Source: Paramecium tetraurelia
Taxonomy: Eukaryota; Ciliophora; Oligohymenophorea; Peniculida; Parameciidae
Length of the DNA: 64,000 nt
Direction: 5' to 3'
Assembly (NCBI RefSeq): GCF_000165425.1
Contig: NW_001799599.1
Span: 66,715 to 130,714, forward strand
Numbering within the stretch: position 1 is the first letter of the stretch; each line of letters opens with the position of its first letter. Positions 49,544 through 61,100 of the stretch are shown here, one piece after another. The translations under genes were made by a program, and so were the position numbers. Under the pieces are notes generated by a model. It was not told the origin of the DNA. It saw only the letters and a list, made by a program, of their open reading frames with translations, and did not search any database.

Positions 49544-52500
49544 ATGAACACAGAAGAGTTAAAGGAAGCCATTAAGAGAATTGGGCAGTGTTAATAAGAG
49601 TAAGTTGAATGTGGTAGCAATAGGTCTTAATAAGATTTGGAGATTGTGTGGCAACAAATCCAACACCCTGTGGGGATTGGATTTATTGTATCAATGTGCA
49701 AAGAACGTAATCGAATTCAGACAATACACAATGTATTGGAAAGTAAGTATCATCTTATTATGGATAGTCTGCGAATAAAATCTTGATGCACATAGTGAAG
49801 GTGTGTTTAAATAATCGGGATCAATTGAAGGCTTGGGAAACACTTCGTCTAACCATAGATCCAGAAAAGCAATTCTACAAATGTCATGAGTTAGTCTAGA
49901 TGGATGAAGACCAGGTAATCAAATCCAAAAGATTTTTAGTTTTCCCATCTGGAATTCACTTAATAGGAATTTTGTGCAAATCTGGAAGAAGGTTAAGATG
50001 TTGATGCATTATATGAGGACGAGAAAGGCAATGTGATTGGATGGTGTAGAGCAAATATCGTGAAGATTAATGAGAAATATGTGTGGGTCAAATGGTATGA
50101 AAATGAAGAGAAGAGAAAGATTGCTCGTTATTCGATGGATCTGGCACCATATAAGAGTAAGGTGACAGATGATGAATGGCAATGGAGACATTCTCTTACT
50201 GCAGGCGATGTAATAGATTGCTTCGATAATCGTGTGTGGTAGAATGCTACTATTGTAACTGCTTTCAATGAAGAGGATAAGGAGTATGTGGTTGGATTTA
50301 GGGTGTATGATGAGAAAGGCAATTAGTATGACTCCTTAAACAGGAGGTACTTTGGTTGGAATCAATAATACGATGAAAGGATCAAAGCAGTGAGTCCAAG
50401 AATTCAGAAAAGAAATGCATTTTCAAGAGGATAGCCATCTAATCCTCATTGTCAAGAGGAGATCATCCATGATTGCAATGATTTCCTCTATCCCAACACT
50501 GATTATGCTGTCCCTAGATTTTAGACCAAATAGGCTAGAAGATCAATTGTTATTTGTGAAATGATCAATGAATTTGGCCGCGCTGGATTATTTCAGTACA
50601 TAATGGATTAAATTCTGAATAAATGCACTATTGATTTCCTGCATAGTTACATAGTATTATTGAATAATTTCTAAGAAATGTTGAACAGAGAATTTGTTCA
50701 AACCTATATCCCGTAATTATTTGAGGCAGTCTAAAATAATATTTTATAATCAGCCGATAACAATTTGAGGAACTTCTCAACTCAGAAGATAACTGATATT
50801 TTACAATCATTAAGCAATTTATTGAAGAGAGTGTTCGCATTGCAAAAGAGATAAGAAATGATTGACAGATTGGATTTGGATATAGCGTATAAATGTTTTA
50901 CCAGTGATTTCTTAGAGAGGAAGATTCAAGGCTTGAAGGCAATTTAGGAGTTGATAAAGAAGACAAAAGATCAATACAATCAATATGGGATGTAGGAGTG
51001 GTAGAAACAGGCTGCCATTCAAATGATATTAGAGTGGTTGAATGAAAAAAAGATATTTGAGAGTCTTTACGTTGGATCTGGGAATTCTCATTTAGTATAG
51101 AGAAGTGCTGAATTCTTTAAGTTTTTGATAGAAGAAAAAATGATCAGTATTAACAGTTTTAAAGATATCTGGTATAGTTTAGAGAAAGCTGAGTATGAAC
51201 ACAAATTAGCTATCTTTAAATTATTTAAAGATGTTTCAAATTCGCTAGAGAAGGAGTGGCTAGATTTCTTGACTGATGCTGTTTGCAGTAAGGATCCCAA
51301 AGATGTCACAAAAGATGATTTGGAATTGTTACTTGACATCATTAAGATGAATTATAGATATAAGGATGAATACATCTAGAAATGTTGCAATTACTATTGG
51401 ACAGTGTTGAAGAGTGGGTAATTGAATCAGACAATGTTGGAACAATACATATCCTATTATATTGATTAAGTCACACAATACGAAATGAGACCTCACAAAG
51501 GGACCTAGATCAGTATGATAGGAGAGAGTATTGTGAATGGAGAACAAGTTAATGTTGGTTTGAAAGTGTTGATCAAATTGATAGAGAAATTGAACATTCA
51601 GCCAGAGGCTTGGGAATAATATACTAGAAATGTGGCATTGACAGACTTGGAAAGCAAATTCAAAATAGTTGAGGAGATCATCAAATCTATTCCTGAATTG
51701 AAGAAGTAAAAGGATTATTTGGATGAAATCAAGATTCGAATGCAGTTCATCCAATTCTTCTATTAAAATATCAGTACTTATGAATATAGATTGACATTTA
51801 ATATCATCTCAAGTATTTGGGAACAATTGGTTTGTTAATCATCAAGTCAGCAGGAGAAAGATCTGGTGTATAAGTGGTTTAGTGCTTTGTCAACTTAAGA
51901 TGGACAATCGCAATTGACTTCGATGGTACCTCTCTAAGATTTGAAATCCTTTTTCTATGAGAAAATGACTAACGACCTAATTCAATTGACTGAAGAAGGA
52001 TTTAATTGTTTTAAGACAGTTATGACAGCAATAAATAAATAGGAAGACAATGGCTTTGGTCTGGATGTATTGTGGTAAATGATTCTGGAAACAGAGAATG
52101 AGAAGGTCTCTCAATCAGCAATTGATTTTTATCTTTCATTTGAAAGTACATTAGACGTTTTATTCAATAAATTACAAGAGAATAGAAACAACAATCAAAA
52201 ATTACATAGATGCTTATTAGTATTGGAGGGATTCATAGACTAAAGTGAAGTGAATGGAGTAGGCAACCTGAAGAGTTTGAATGCTTTGTCCTAAGGAGAA
52301 GAATTGTAAATCTAGATATCATATGAGCATGGAAATTAAAAGAAGTTTACTATTAAGATAAATGATAACCAAACTATTATTGAGTTGAGATTGGCAATAA
52401 GCAAAGTCATCAAATAACAATGGGATTCCATTGGTTTGAATAGTTTGAAAGGTGAAATTAAGTTTACCGAAAATGGCAAAATGATCAAAGATTTGAGACT

Positions 52501-55500
52501 TAAAAAAGGGGAAATCATCATGGTCTTTAGAAAGTAAGTTAAAGAAATACAAGAGGCTAATCTATTGGATGGAGACGTGTTATCAGAGGGAGCAAAATAA
52601 GTATTTGGAGAGATCTTTAGTGAATATTCCTCTGAGGGGAAAATGAGTAAAGAAGATTGCACTCGATTTGTTACTGGTTGCACAGGTAATCCTTGTAGTA
52701 TTGATGATGCCAATATCTAAAGAACATTCGAATAATATGATAAGGACAAAGATTCCATTCTGACTTTGAGTGATTTCTTAGACTTTTACACTGATTCTGC
52801 AAGAACCAAGAAATCAACAGTCTGGCTCAATCTCCAAACCTTGCATTATAGAAATGATCTAATCAGAGGAGATAGAGTACCCCTACCCTAAGTCAATGCT
52901 CAGCTATTACCCAGAGGATAAATTGTGTAGAATCAAAGGTATTTGGATTTGCTCTTTGAACTTTTACAGAATTCTAGTAATGAAGTTTAAGAGAAAACTT
53001 GGTATTTATTGAGAAGGTTGCCCCCCTCCCCTTAATTGATCAAGTAGATGCTCACCTTTGAGAATATCTAATAGCCTACTGACTGGGATCAAATCCTAGT
53101 TAGCAGTCATTACAGATTACTTTACAGTCTATACATCATTGAGTTCCTGATGAATCAATATGACTCGAATAATTTATAAGCATTGATAGATGATCAAGAG
53201 ATTCTGGTGTTGAAGGATAAATGGATGAGTAAGTTTTTACAACTTGGTGGATTCGATAAGTTATTACAATTCTTTAAATAATATTAAGGCAGGAGTGTGA
53301 GTACTCTGCCTCAAATTGAAAAAGAAATCCTGTCATTCCTTTTAAAAACATTCTAAAACTATGTGATTGCTGCTTGTGCCACTAATGTGCCTAATTTGTA
53401 TAAGGCGTCAAGGGGTATTCAAATTATCAAACCTTTGGATCAAGTGTTACTCGATATTAGATAATCTGAGGATCCTGAGGAGTTCAAATTACTGGTGCAA
53501 AAATTGAAGGAGAGTCGTCTTGGTGATAGTATAACTGAGAAGATCGAGAAATTCATTAGTGTCTTAATAAACTTAATTTAAGAATTACTTAAGAGTAATG
53601 AATTGGAACAGGAGGATCGACAGATCATTGAACATAGTGTTATAGTAATCATTGTAATCTTATTACATAATTAAGAATTACTCACAAATAGCATAGAGAA
53701 TGTTGAATTCATTAATATCTTCTTTAGTGGAATCTTCACTGATAAATCTGATAGTGTCCGTAATTTATTTAGTAGAGCAATACTAGTGCTTTGTCATGAA
53801 AGTCAGAAGCGAAACAATCAACCAACCAAAATTATACTGTAACAATTGATTTCCATGTAAAATCAACAAGCCAATTCATCCTAATATTACGAATTATTAA
53901 GTCAATTGATCGACAGTGCCTTTGAGAGTGAAGACTCTTCACAGTTCATTGATTATCAATAATTGACACAATAAGTGCTTGATGGTCTGATTAATCATAA
54001 AAGTATAGAGACCAGATAAAAGTCTACAGCTGTTGATAAAATCCTTATTGGTCTATTGAATTTGTTAACAAAATTGCACAAATTTATAAAACAACCAATT
54101 CATGACATCATATTCAACGATTGCTTGTTTAGTCTCTCGGATGAGAAGGAAATAAAGTGCAAATCAAATGAGAGTAGACAAGCTGCATTTAAGTTGCTCT
54201 ATCAATTATCAAATTAATAGAGTAATTGTGAGAACATTCTGTTGAATCTCCAATAGTTGAGCTAGAAGATTCCAGTTCTAAATAGATGGAATTATATTCC
54301 TTCAAGTGACATGAGAAGTTCGTTTGGTTATTCTGGAATAAGAAATCTTAGATGCATTTGTTATATGAATGCTATGCTCCAACAATTTTACATGACTCTT
54401 CCTTTTAGATATGGTATCTTGTAAGCTGATGATGGCCAAGAACCTGACATGTAGTAAAGCAAAACTGGATTTCAATTTGATGACAATGTCCTTCATCAAT
54501 TATAATAGATGTTTAGTTATTTAGAGTTATCTGATCGCGTTGATTATAATCCTTAGGAGTTCTGTGCAGCATTCAAGGATTATGCAGGAGAACCAGTGAA
54601 CATCTTTATTTAATAGGATGCTTAAGAATTTTTGAATATGATATTTGATAAATTGGAGAATCTCCTTAAGAACACTGTGTATAAGAATATATTGGATGGA
54701 GTCTTTGGAGGCAAAACTTGTACATAAATTGAATGTTAGAATTGCAAATCCGTAAAAAACAAGGATGAAATCTTTTATAATTTATCAGTTCCTATTAAGA
54801 ACCTCAAAAATCTTTAGGAATGTTTCGATAAGTTTGTATAGGGGGAAATCATCTCAGATTTCAAATGCGAAAGTTGCAATCAGAAGGTTGATGTGAATAA
54901 GAGGTAGTTGTTAGCTTAATTGCCAAATGTTTTAATAGTGCATTTATAAAGAATCGTGTTCAATTTAGATACATTTATGAATGAAAAAATCAATTCTCGT
55001 TTGGAATTCCCTATAAATTTGGATTTAGCTCAATACACAATTAATTAAGATCAATGTACACAATATAAATTGGTTGGTATCGTAGTTCATTTGGGAACTG
55101 CAGATGTCGGACATTATTTTAGTTATATTGATATAAAAAATCAAGATTAATGGTTGGAATTCAATGATCATAAAATAAAGGAATTTAAATTGAAATAAAT
55201 GGAGAATGAATGTTTTGGAGGTTAATCAAATCTAGAATACAATGACAACGATGTTTGGGGCAATGGTTTCAGAGAGAACTCCTAAAGTGCCTATATGTTA
55301 ATCTATGAAAAGGTATAAAAGGACAAAATCAAATTGGAATTCAACTCCGAAGAAGAATTACAAAAGTCATTGTCCAAATTTGACAATTACACTATACAAC
55401 CTAATAATGAGTTATTAGTGGATTACAATTCATTCAAATAACATATACCAACTCAATATCATAAAAAAGTGAATAGTGATAACTAATAGTTTTTATTAGA

Positions 55501-57806
55501 AAGGAATCTTTTCAATACAGAATTTATGAAGTTTATTTTAGACTTGAGTGATTTTGTGAATAATGACAATGCAAATGTGATAATAGAAATTCTCATTCGA
55601 TTCAACTATGATCTATTGGCTCGTTCTTATGATAACTCAATTTCAGAACAATTCAACACAAAGATCCTACAATTAATCTAATAATATCCAAATAGCAATT
55701 ATCTTGATTTGATCTACTTTGGCAAATAAACTAAAGTATAGGATCTACTACTCGTTTGTCCAGAATCCAGGACTAGGAAATACTTTGGCAAATTGTTGTC
55801 TACTTTGTTCAATCAAGCAATTCAAATTCAAGGGGAAATCACAGAGAAAATAGGAGAGGGTTTGAATTAATTGTTCTTAATGCTCTAAGATCAAGTACCC
55901 AAGAATTGGACTCGATTTGATTAGTATTTCCAATTCTGGTTGGACTTTCTTTAAGAAGGCAAACTCTAAGTGCAATATTGTTTGGAAAAGGATATGATTC
56001 TGTACATGATTGATTTCATCCTTGACAAGAGCAGTCCATTGTAGTTGTATGAGAAGAAAACTTAAATGGGAAATGCATACTTCCCTATCAATTGCTAGAT
56101 TCCTATGCAAATTATAAGCACTCTCCTTTAACAAAATCATCAACTCACTCTTCAAGAGAAGAAATTGCTCTACTCACCCAAGTTCTATGACAAGGCTCTG
56201 AAGAGTGCTAAAATTGAGGAACTGACACCAATCATTCTGAAATTTGCATACAATAACAGGTACTTCTCAGAAATAATAACTGGCTGCATTATGAGAGGAC
56301 TTGGAGGTGGTGATTCTGATGAATTCAAAAACTACCTCTAAATAGCCAAACCCTTCTTATTGATTAAGGATAATCTTCAGGTTGAGCGATTAGAATGGTT
56401 AGTGGGAATCCCTTCATCTAAATAGAAGGAATCAGCCAAAGTGTATGATAATTAATTCGTTGAGTATCCACAATTCGGTCTTTATGGATTGACAAGCCTA
56501 GAGGAAGATTATTGGACATTTTCGAGTCCATTGGGATGGTAAAATAGTCTCTTTGATCAGTTCTGTTCTAATAGAACAACTAAGAATTTGGATAATCAAT
56601 GTTTACTCATCCTCAAACTATTGTTGATGATTAGTCTTGAATGTGAGACCTGCTTTGATTACATCTCCAAACTGCCTTGTGTTAACTATCAATATGTAAA
56701 TATTATCATTTTTCATAGAAATACATGGAGGAGATCTTCAAAGCCTTCATTGAAACCTACCAAGTAGATACCAAACGATTCTATTCTGCATTTCCTCGAA
56801 AACAAGAAACCGAAGAAACTAAGGCTTATTTGGATTAGTATTGCAATAAGCTGTCCTGTGCGAAGCATGTTTGCCAGCAATCTATTCTATTACATAATCN
56901 NNNNNNNNNNNNNNNNNNNNNNNNNNNNNNNNNNNNNNNNNNNNNNNNNNNNNNNNNNNNNNNNNNNNNNNNNNNNNNNNNNNNNNNNNNNNNNNNNNNN
57001 NNNNNNNNNNNNNNNNNNNNNNNNNNNNNNNNNNNNNNNNNNNNNNNNNCAAAAAATAAGGCTTATTTGGATTAGTATTGCAATAAGCTTTCCTAAATTC
57101 ACAATGAATTTTAGCCTCAATTCGATTACATAATCGGAAAATCTATTGAGGTGACCAGAGTCAGAAAAACTTATTTCTTGTACAATCCTTGCACCAAGGA
57201 GGAGATGCAAATAGATGAAGGATCTGAAGGATTTGTTGAAATCAAACAGTAAATTGAAGAGGGCAATCAACACAAAGTTCTTACTATGGAAGTAATTTTT
57301 GTCATTTAAATTTATTAAAGGAGAAAATATACAAAACTCATATTTGTGACAATTTGCCAAATGGAACCACTAACGAGGCCTTGCCTGCATAATATGTCAA
57401 AGGAACTTAAATCCATAATTATTCTGTGGATCCCAATTGTTAGGCTGCCAATTTCATTCAATCGAAAGCCTGGAGTACTGACAGCGATGACAAAGCCATA
57501 GTGACTAACCCCAGAATCGCTGATTCTGTTAAATAGATTCAACTCCAGAATCACACTAATAGAAATCTACATGTTATCTTAGAAATCAAAGGTGAACCCA
57601 ATCCTTGCCATTACATTCCCAAATCAAAAATCCAATCACTTATGAGTTCTAAGAGTTCGACCACAATGTTCACAGCAATTAAACACAATTGTACTTAAGA
57701 ATTCCCGCCTCTGCAATTGACATTAGTGCATAAAAAATAAGAACCTAGACAAGACTCTTACCTATATTTATCGTCTTAGGATGAAATGAATTTGGAATTA
57801 TTATGA
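49544..57806 (+). CDS. Giant ubiquitin-specific protease (USP9X/USP34/USP24 class)
   Basis: About 2,600 residues, interrupted by an assembly gap. Introns seen: 49590-49617, 49743-49767, 49915-49939, 56696-56718 and 57292-57320. The N-terminal part has two Tudor-like stretches (GWCRANIVKINEKYVWVKWY; GDVIDCFDNRVWQNATIV), then long helical repeats with DFLERKIQGLKAIQELI as in USP9X/USP34. A ubiquitin-like domain lies at about 52335-52540 and an EF-hand loop DKDKDSILTLSD at 52738-52773. The catalytic domain starts at about 54310: Cys box NLRCICYMNAMLQQFY (Cys codon 54359-54361), QQDAQEFLN, two CxxC pairs (CQNC, CESC), VLIVHLQR, GHYFSYI and WLEFND. The catalytic residues are present, although the Cys box differs from the usual NLGxTCYMN. 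The first exon is short; the start was chosen because splicing then joins the frame that begins IGLNKIW. Confidence 0.9.
56821..56899 (+). repeat. Left gap-flank copy of a 79/78-bp sequence
   Basis: The 33 bases starting AAGGCTTATTTGGATTAGTA are identical to those at 57058, and both flanks end in ATTACATAATC. The middle differs. The right copy (57058-57135) gives a better protein (YCNKLSQIHNEFQPQFDYII), so this left copy is probably a low-quality contig end. Confidence 0.8.
56900..57049. other. Assembly gap (150 N)
   Basis: A run of N within the coding sequence of the ubiquitin protease. The round length suggests a scaffold placeholder rather than measured DNA. The flanking sequences overlap each other, so the true missing length may be zero or negative. 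Confidence 0.95.
57058..57135 (+). repeat. Right gap-flank copy of the duplicated sequence
   Basis: This is the counterpart of 56821-56899. It continues in frame into IIGKSIEVTRVRKTYF and the rest of the gene, so it looks like the correct version of this segment. Confidence 0.8.
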
Positions 57807-57913
57807 TATATATATAAAAAATATATATAATATGATTTGAATCAAGATTATTTGTACTGATTGAATAAGGAGTATAAAATATATTAAATTTCGTTTGTTT
57901 AATGATGTACAAA

Positions 57914-58035
57914 AGTGGGGGGGTCTTTCGACCTCTAAAAATTTATGTAAGTCACCGGTATGAGCCCAACCCACGGTAATCTTTAGTAAAAGGCGAAAAA
58001 TTAGCACGTTATAGGGTGAGCTCGGTGATGAATGA
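57914..58035 (-). ncRNA. U5: U5 spliceosomal snRNA
   Basis: On the minus strand the invariant U5 loop CGCCTTTTACTAAAG is present (GCCTTTTAC complements 57986-57994). It tops a long stem: CACCG/CGGTG, GAGC/GCTC and ACCC/GGGT pair in order with small internal loops. Downstream come an Sm-like site AAATTTTTAG (about 57935-57944) and a 3' hairpin GGTC-GAAA-GACC (about 57920-57932). All three U5 hallmarks (loop I, Sm site, terminal hairpin) are in the right order and spacing. The ends are approximate. It lies between the 3' ends of the protease and channel genes. U5 aligns exons during splicing, here of unusually short introns. Confidence 0.93.
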
Positions 58036-58122
58036 CTTATATATTAATTGTAATTTTCTTAAATATTAAATCAAATTTTATAGTTTTATGGGTTTTAATT
58101 AAATATATATATAAATTAAATT

Positions 58123-61100
58123 TCAAACTACATAATTTCTTCCTTCCCTTTTTTTTTATTGTTTTCCTTTATAGAAATTGTGTGATTCAGTACCAACACT
58201 TTCCTCGTAAGAAGAAACACTAAATCTGCAGCGATGTGGCTTTTGTTTAGTTATAACATGAAAACCATTAATTTACTATTCAAAATCGATAAGAGAATCA
58301 GTCATATAACTTCTACTGTTTTCGTTGATATTTGAGGAATCAAGCATGGGATTTTGCAAATTCTTCTATTCAGCTGCCTCAAAATCCACAAAGTTAAAAG
58401 CTTGTTAGGTTTATTTTTTCAAGGCGGACTTACCCCTAACAGATTAATTCTGACTGTATTCGCGATGAGTGGATTAAGGAAGGTAGATCACAGGACATTA
58501 ATTGGGACTGTCATCGGTTTCATCCTAAAACTTAAGTTTCCTCTGTCCTCTGACTGTAATGTATTTAGTAGCTTCCAATTGTATATACTATTCATAATTC
58601 TCCTATTCCAAAGACACTTAATGCTGACAACCCTCCATCTATTAGTTAGTATCATTATATTCACTCTCCTCTTCACTATCATAGACAAAATACTTCTTTT
58701 TGAGACTATTAGGAGAAAGGATATTATTCTATATCTTGGCAATTGTTTTGATGGCATAAGTTCTGAGAGTTCGGTATATCATCAACAAAAAGAGATACTC
58801 CTAGAGAATATTGAAGTTCCCTTTGATGTGCATCTAGTCATAGATATGTTCCCTTCTATCGAGGATATCCTTAGAAATATTACTAAATTTAATACTATTC
58901 TTTTGTAATGTAATCTGAAACGTACGTCTTTGTCGATTTGTTTAATAGCCTCTATGCTTTCAGGTGTTCCTGTTCTGAAGATTTAGTTTCTATACACAAA
59001 TCGAATGGTTTCATAGAGAACCTCTTAAAAGTGGATGTACCCATTCTGATCCGCTCTAATTTTGAAATTGGAGGCACTTTTGGCTGCATCCCAAATGTTG
59101 TCTCCAATGGCTGACCCTAGAGGAGGTCCTAGTTCTAGTAAAAAGTTAGCTAGATGTTTGGAGTGCATCTATTTTCCTTTGGTTTCAGATGAGTACTTAC
59201 ACCAAACTGTTCTGAAGGGATCGATGTTTTCGATATACGTTTACAAAACACTATTTTGAGAATGGAAAAACTCTTAATAATACTAAATATTAAGTACTTT
59301 CGAATTGATCAACCAATGCTGTAATGAATAGATTAAAAGCTACAAAACTAGATAACAGGAGAAATGTATAAAAGTAAGTACTTGCGAATATCCAACTGGA
59401 TCCACATTCCTCTGATTCATGTTCTTGACAATGCTTATTCCTGTCTGATACGTCAATCATCACTCTTACCCAATTGTTTTTAGTACATGCTTTAAATAAC
59501 ACAATTAGGGCCTTTCCAATATTTGAAAAATTCATATACTCATTAATGTATTCTCCCTTCTCTACCTTACCAAAGAATTCGCAACCTATATAACCATAGA
59601 ACAAGAGTATTGAGATCAAAAAACAAAGAATCTGGAATAAGAAGGATGCTGAATAATTCAAAATTCTTAGTAATCTTGTCAATCCTCTGAATTATTAGAT
59701 GATGAGAAGAGTTCTCAGGTTTCTCAATGCAAATGCTAATCTCACAAAAATGAAATAATATTCATTTATTGTGTAATAATAATAATACTTCGTCCAATCA
59801 TAACTTAAATACATGATTAAGTCTACTAGGGCAATAAAACTCAAAAAGAATTCGATTCTTCTCCAGCTAAATCCCCAATACCTTCTCAATCCAAAAGCGA
59901 GAATTTTCAAATAGGTATCAAAAATCAAAAAACACGTCAGCAATTGATAAATGTACTCTAATTTCTATTACATTTGAATGGTTGCAGAATCATAAAAGAA
60001 AGTTAGAATTGCTAATCATATGATATTCAACATTACCTGTATTAAATAATATGGTCAATAGAATTAATCTTTCATAGGATGGCTATTTAACAATGTCTGA
60101 TGCCAGTCTTCTCAAAAACGTATTTGGAGGATTACTATAATTGGGCACCTCCATTAGAATCATCTTTGTAACATCTGCGAATAATTGCTGATCTTTGGTC
60201 AATATTTACTTCTGCAAAATAAGTTTATAAGTTTGAAAATTGATAAATAGAATTCCTGCAAAAAATCCCATGAAGAATAAAACTCCCACTAGAATGAATA
60301 GAATAAAATAAATAAATGTTATCCATCTATTCCCATAAAGAATTGGACCCAAATCTTCACTTCTTGAATTCAAACACACCTAACAAATGTATACCCATTC
60401 ATCACATGCCGTTATTCTGAATAAAGTCAACATGGCATTCCCTAGATTGTCAAAATTATAGAGATGAATAACCCAAGGGTTCCCTTCCTTAATGCATTCT
60501 TCCTTGTTGACTCCAAAATTTAACGGATGTTCACAATATCCCATTTTATCTTTGTATATTATTATTCCAAATATTGCAAAAATCAACCACACCATCAATT
60601 GAACAAATAGAATGTTTATCAAATCTACTATAGACTTTGATATCGCACTATTTATATACTTTAACTCTTCGAACAAATACAAAAATCTAAATGGTCTCGT
60701 GTATTTCAATATCTTAACATACTTAAAGGCTGAATAGTGGAGAATACAATTTGCAAAATAGCATAACTGATATATGAAATCTATTAATCTCCAAAATTCA
60801 CTTGTAAATGCTCCTTTCTCCTGAGTAAACCCAAGTGAGATTATTTTCAATATAGAATCAATCAATAAAATAACATTTACTGCTGATTCTATATCTTCAG
60901 AAATCACTTAATATTGATGATTGCCATGTTCATGATCATCATCGTAGTAGGTATAAAAACACATGTTTATCAATGATATAAAAAATATCATCTAAATAAA
61001 ATGAATGTAAATTGAATAATGGATAAATCGATAACAGAATTTCCTAAAATAGTTTTCTTGGCTAAATATGAACAAAGATAATTGACTCTCATTATTTGAA

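Noticed and set aside
57960-57972. CCCAACCCA as a telomerase RNA template
   Set aside because: The motif lies on the strand opposite to the U5 snRNA and is simply the complement of the U5 stem (GGGTTGGG).
58354-58908. 184-codon plus-strand open frame
   Set aside because: It is antisense to the C-terminal tail of the cation channel, which continues in frame from the IQ-like region to a TGA at 58123. The plus-strand frame has no family signature.
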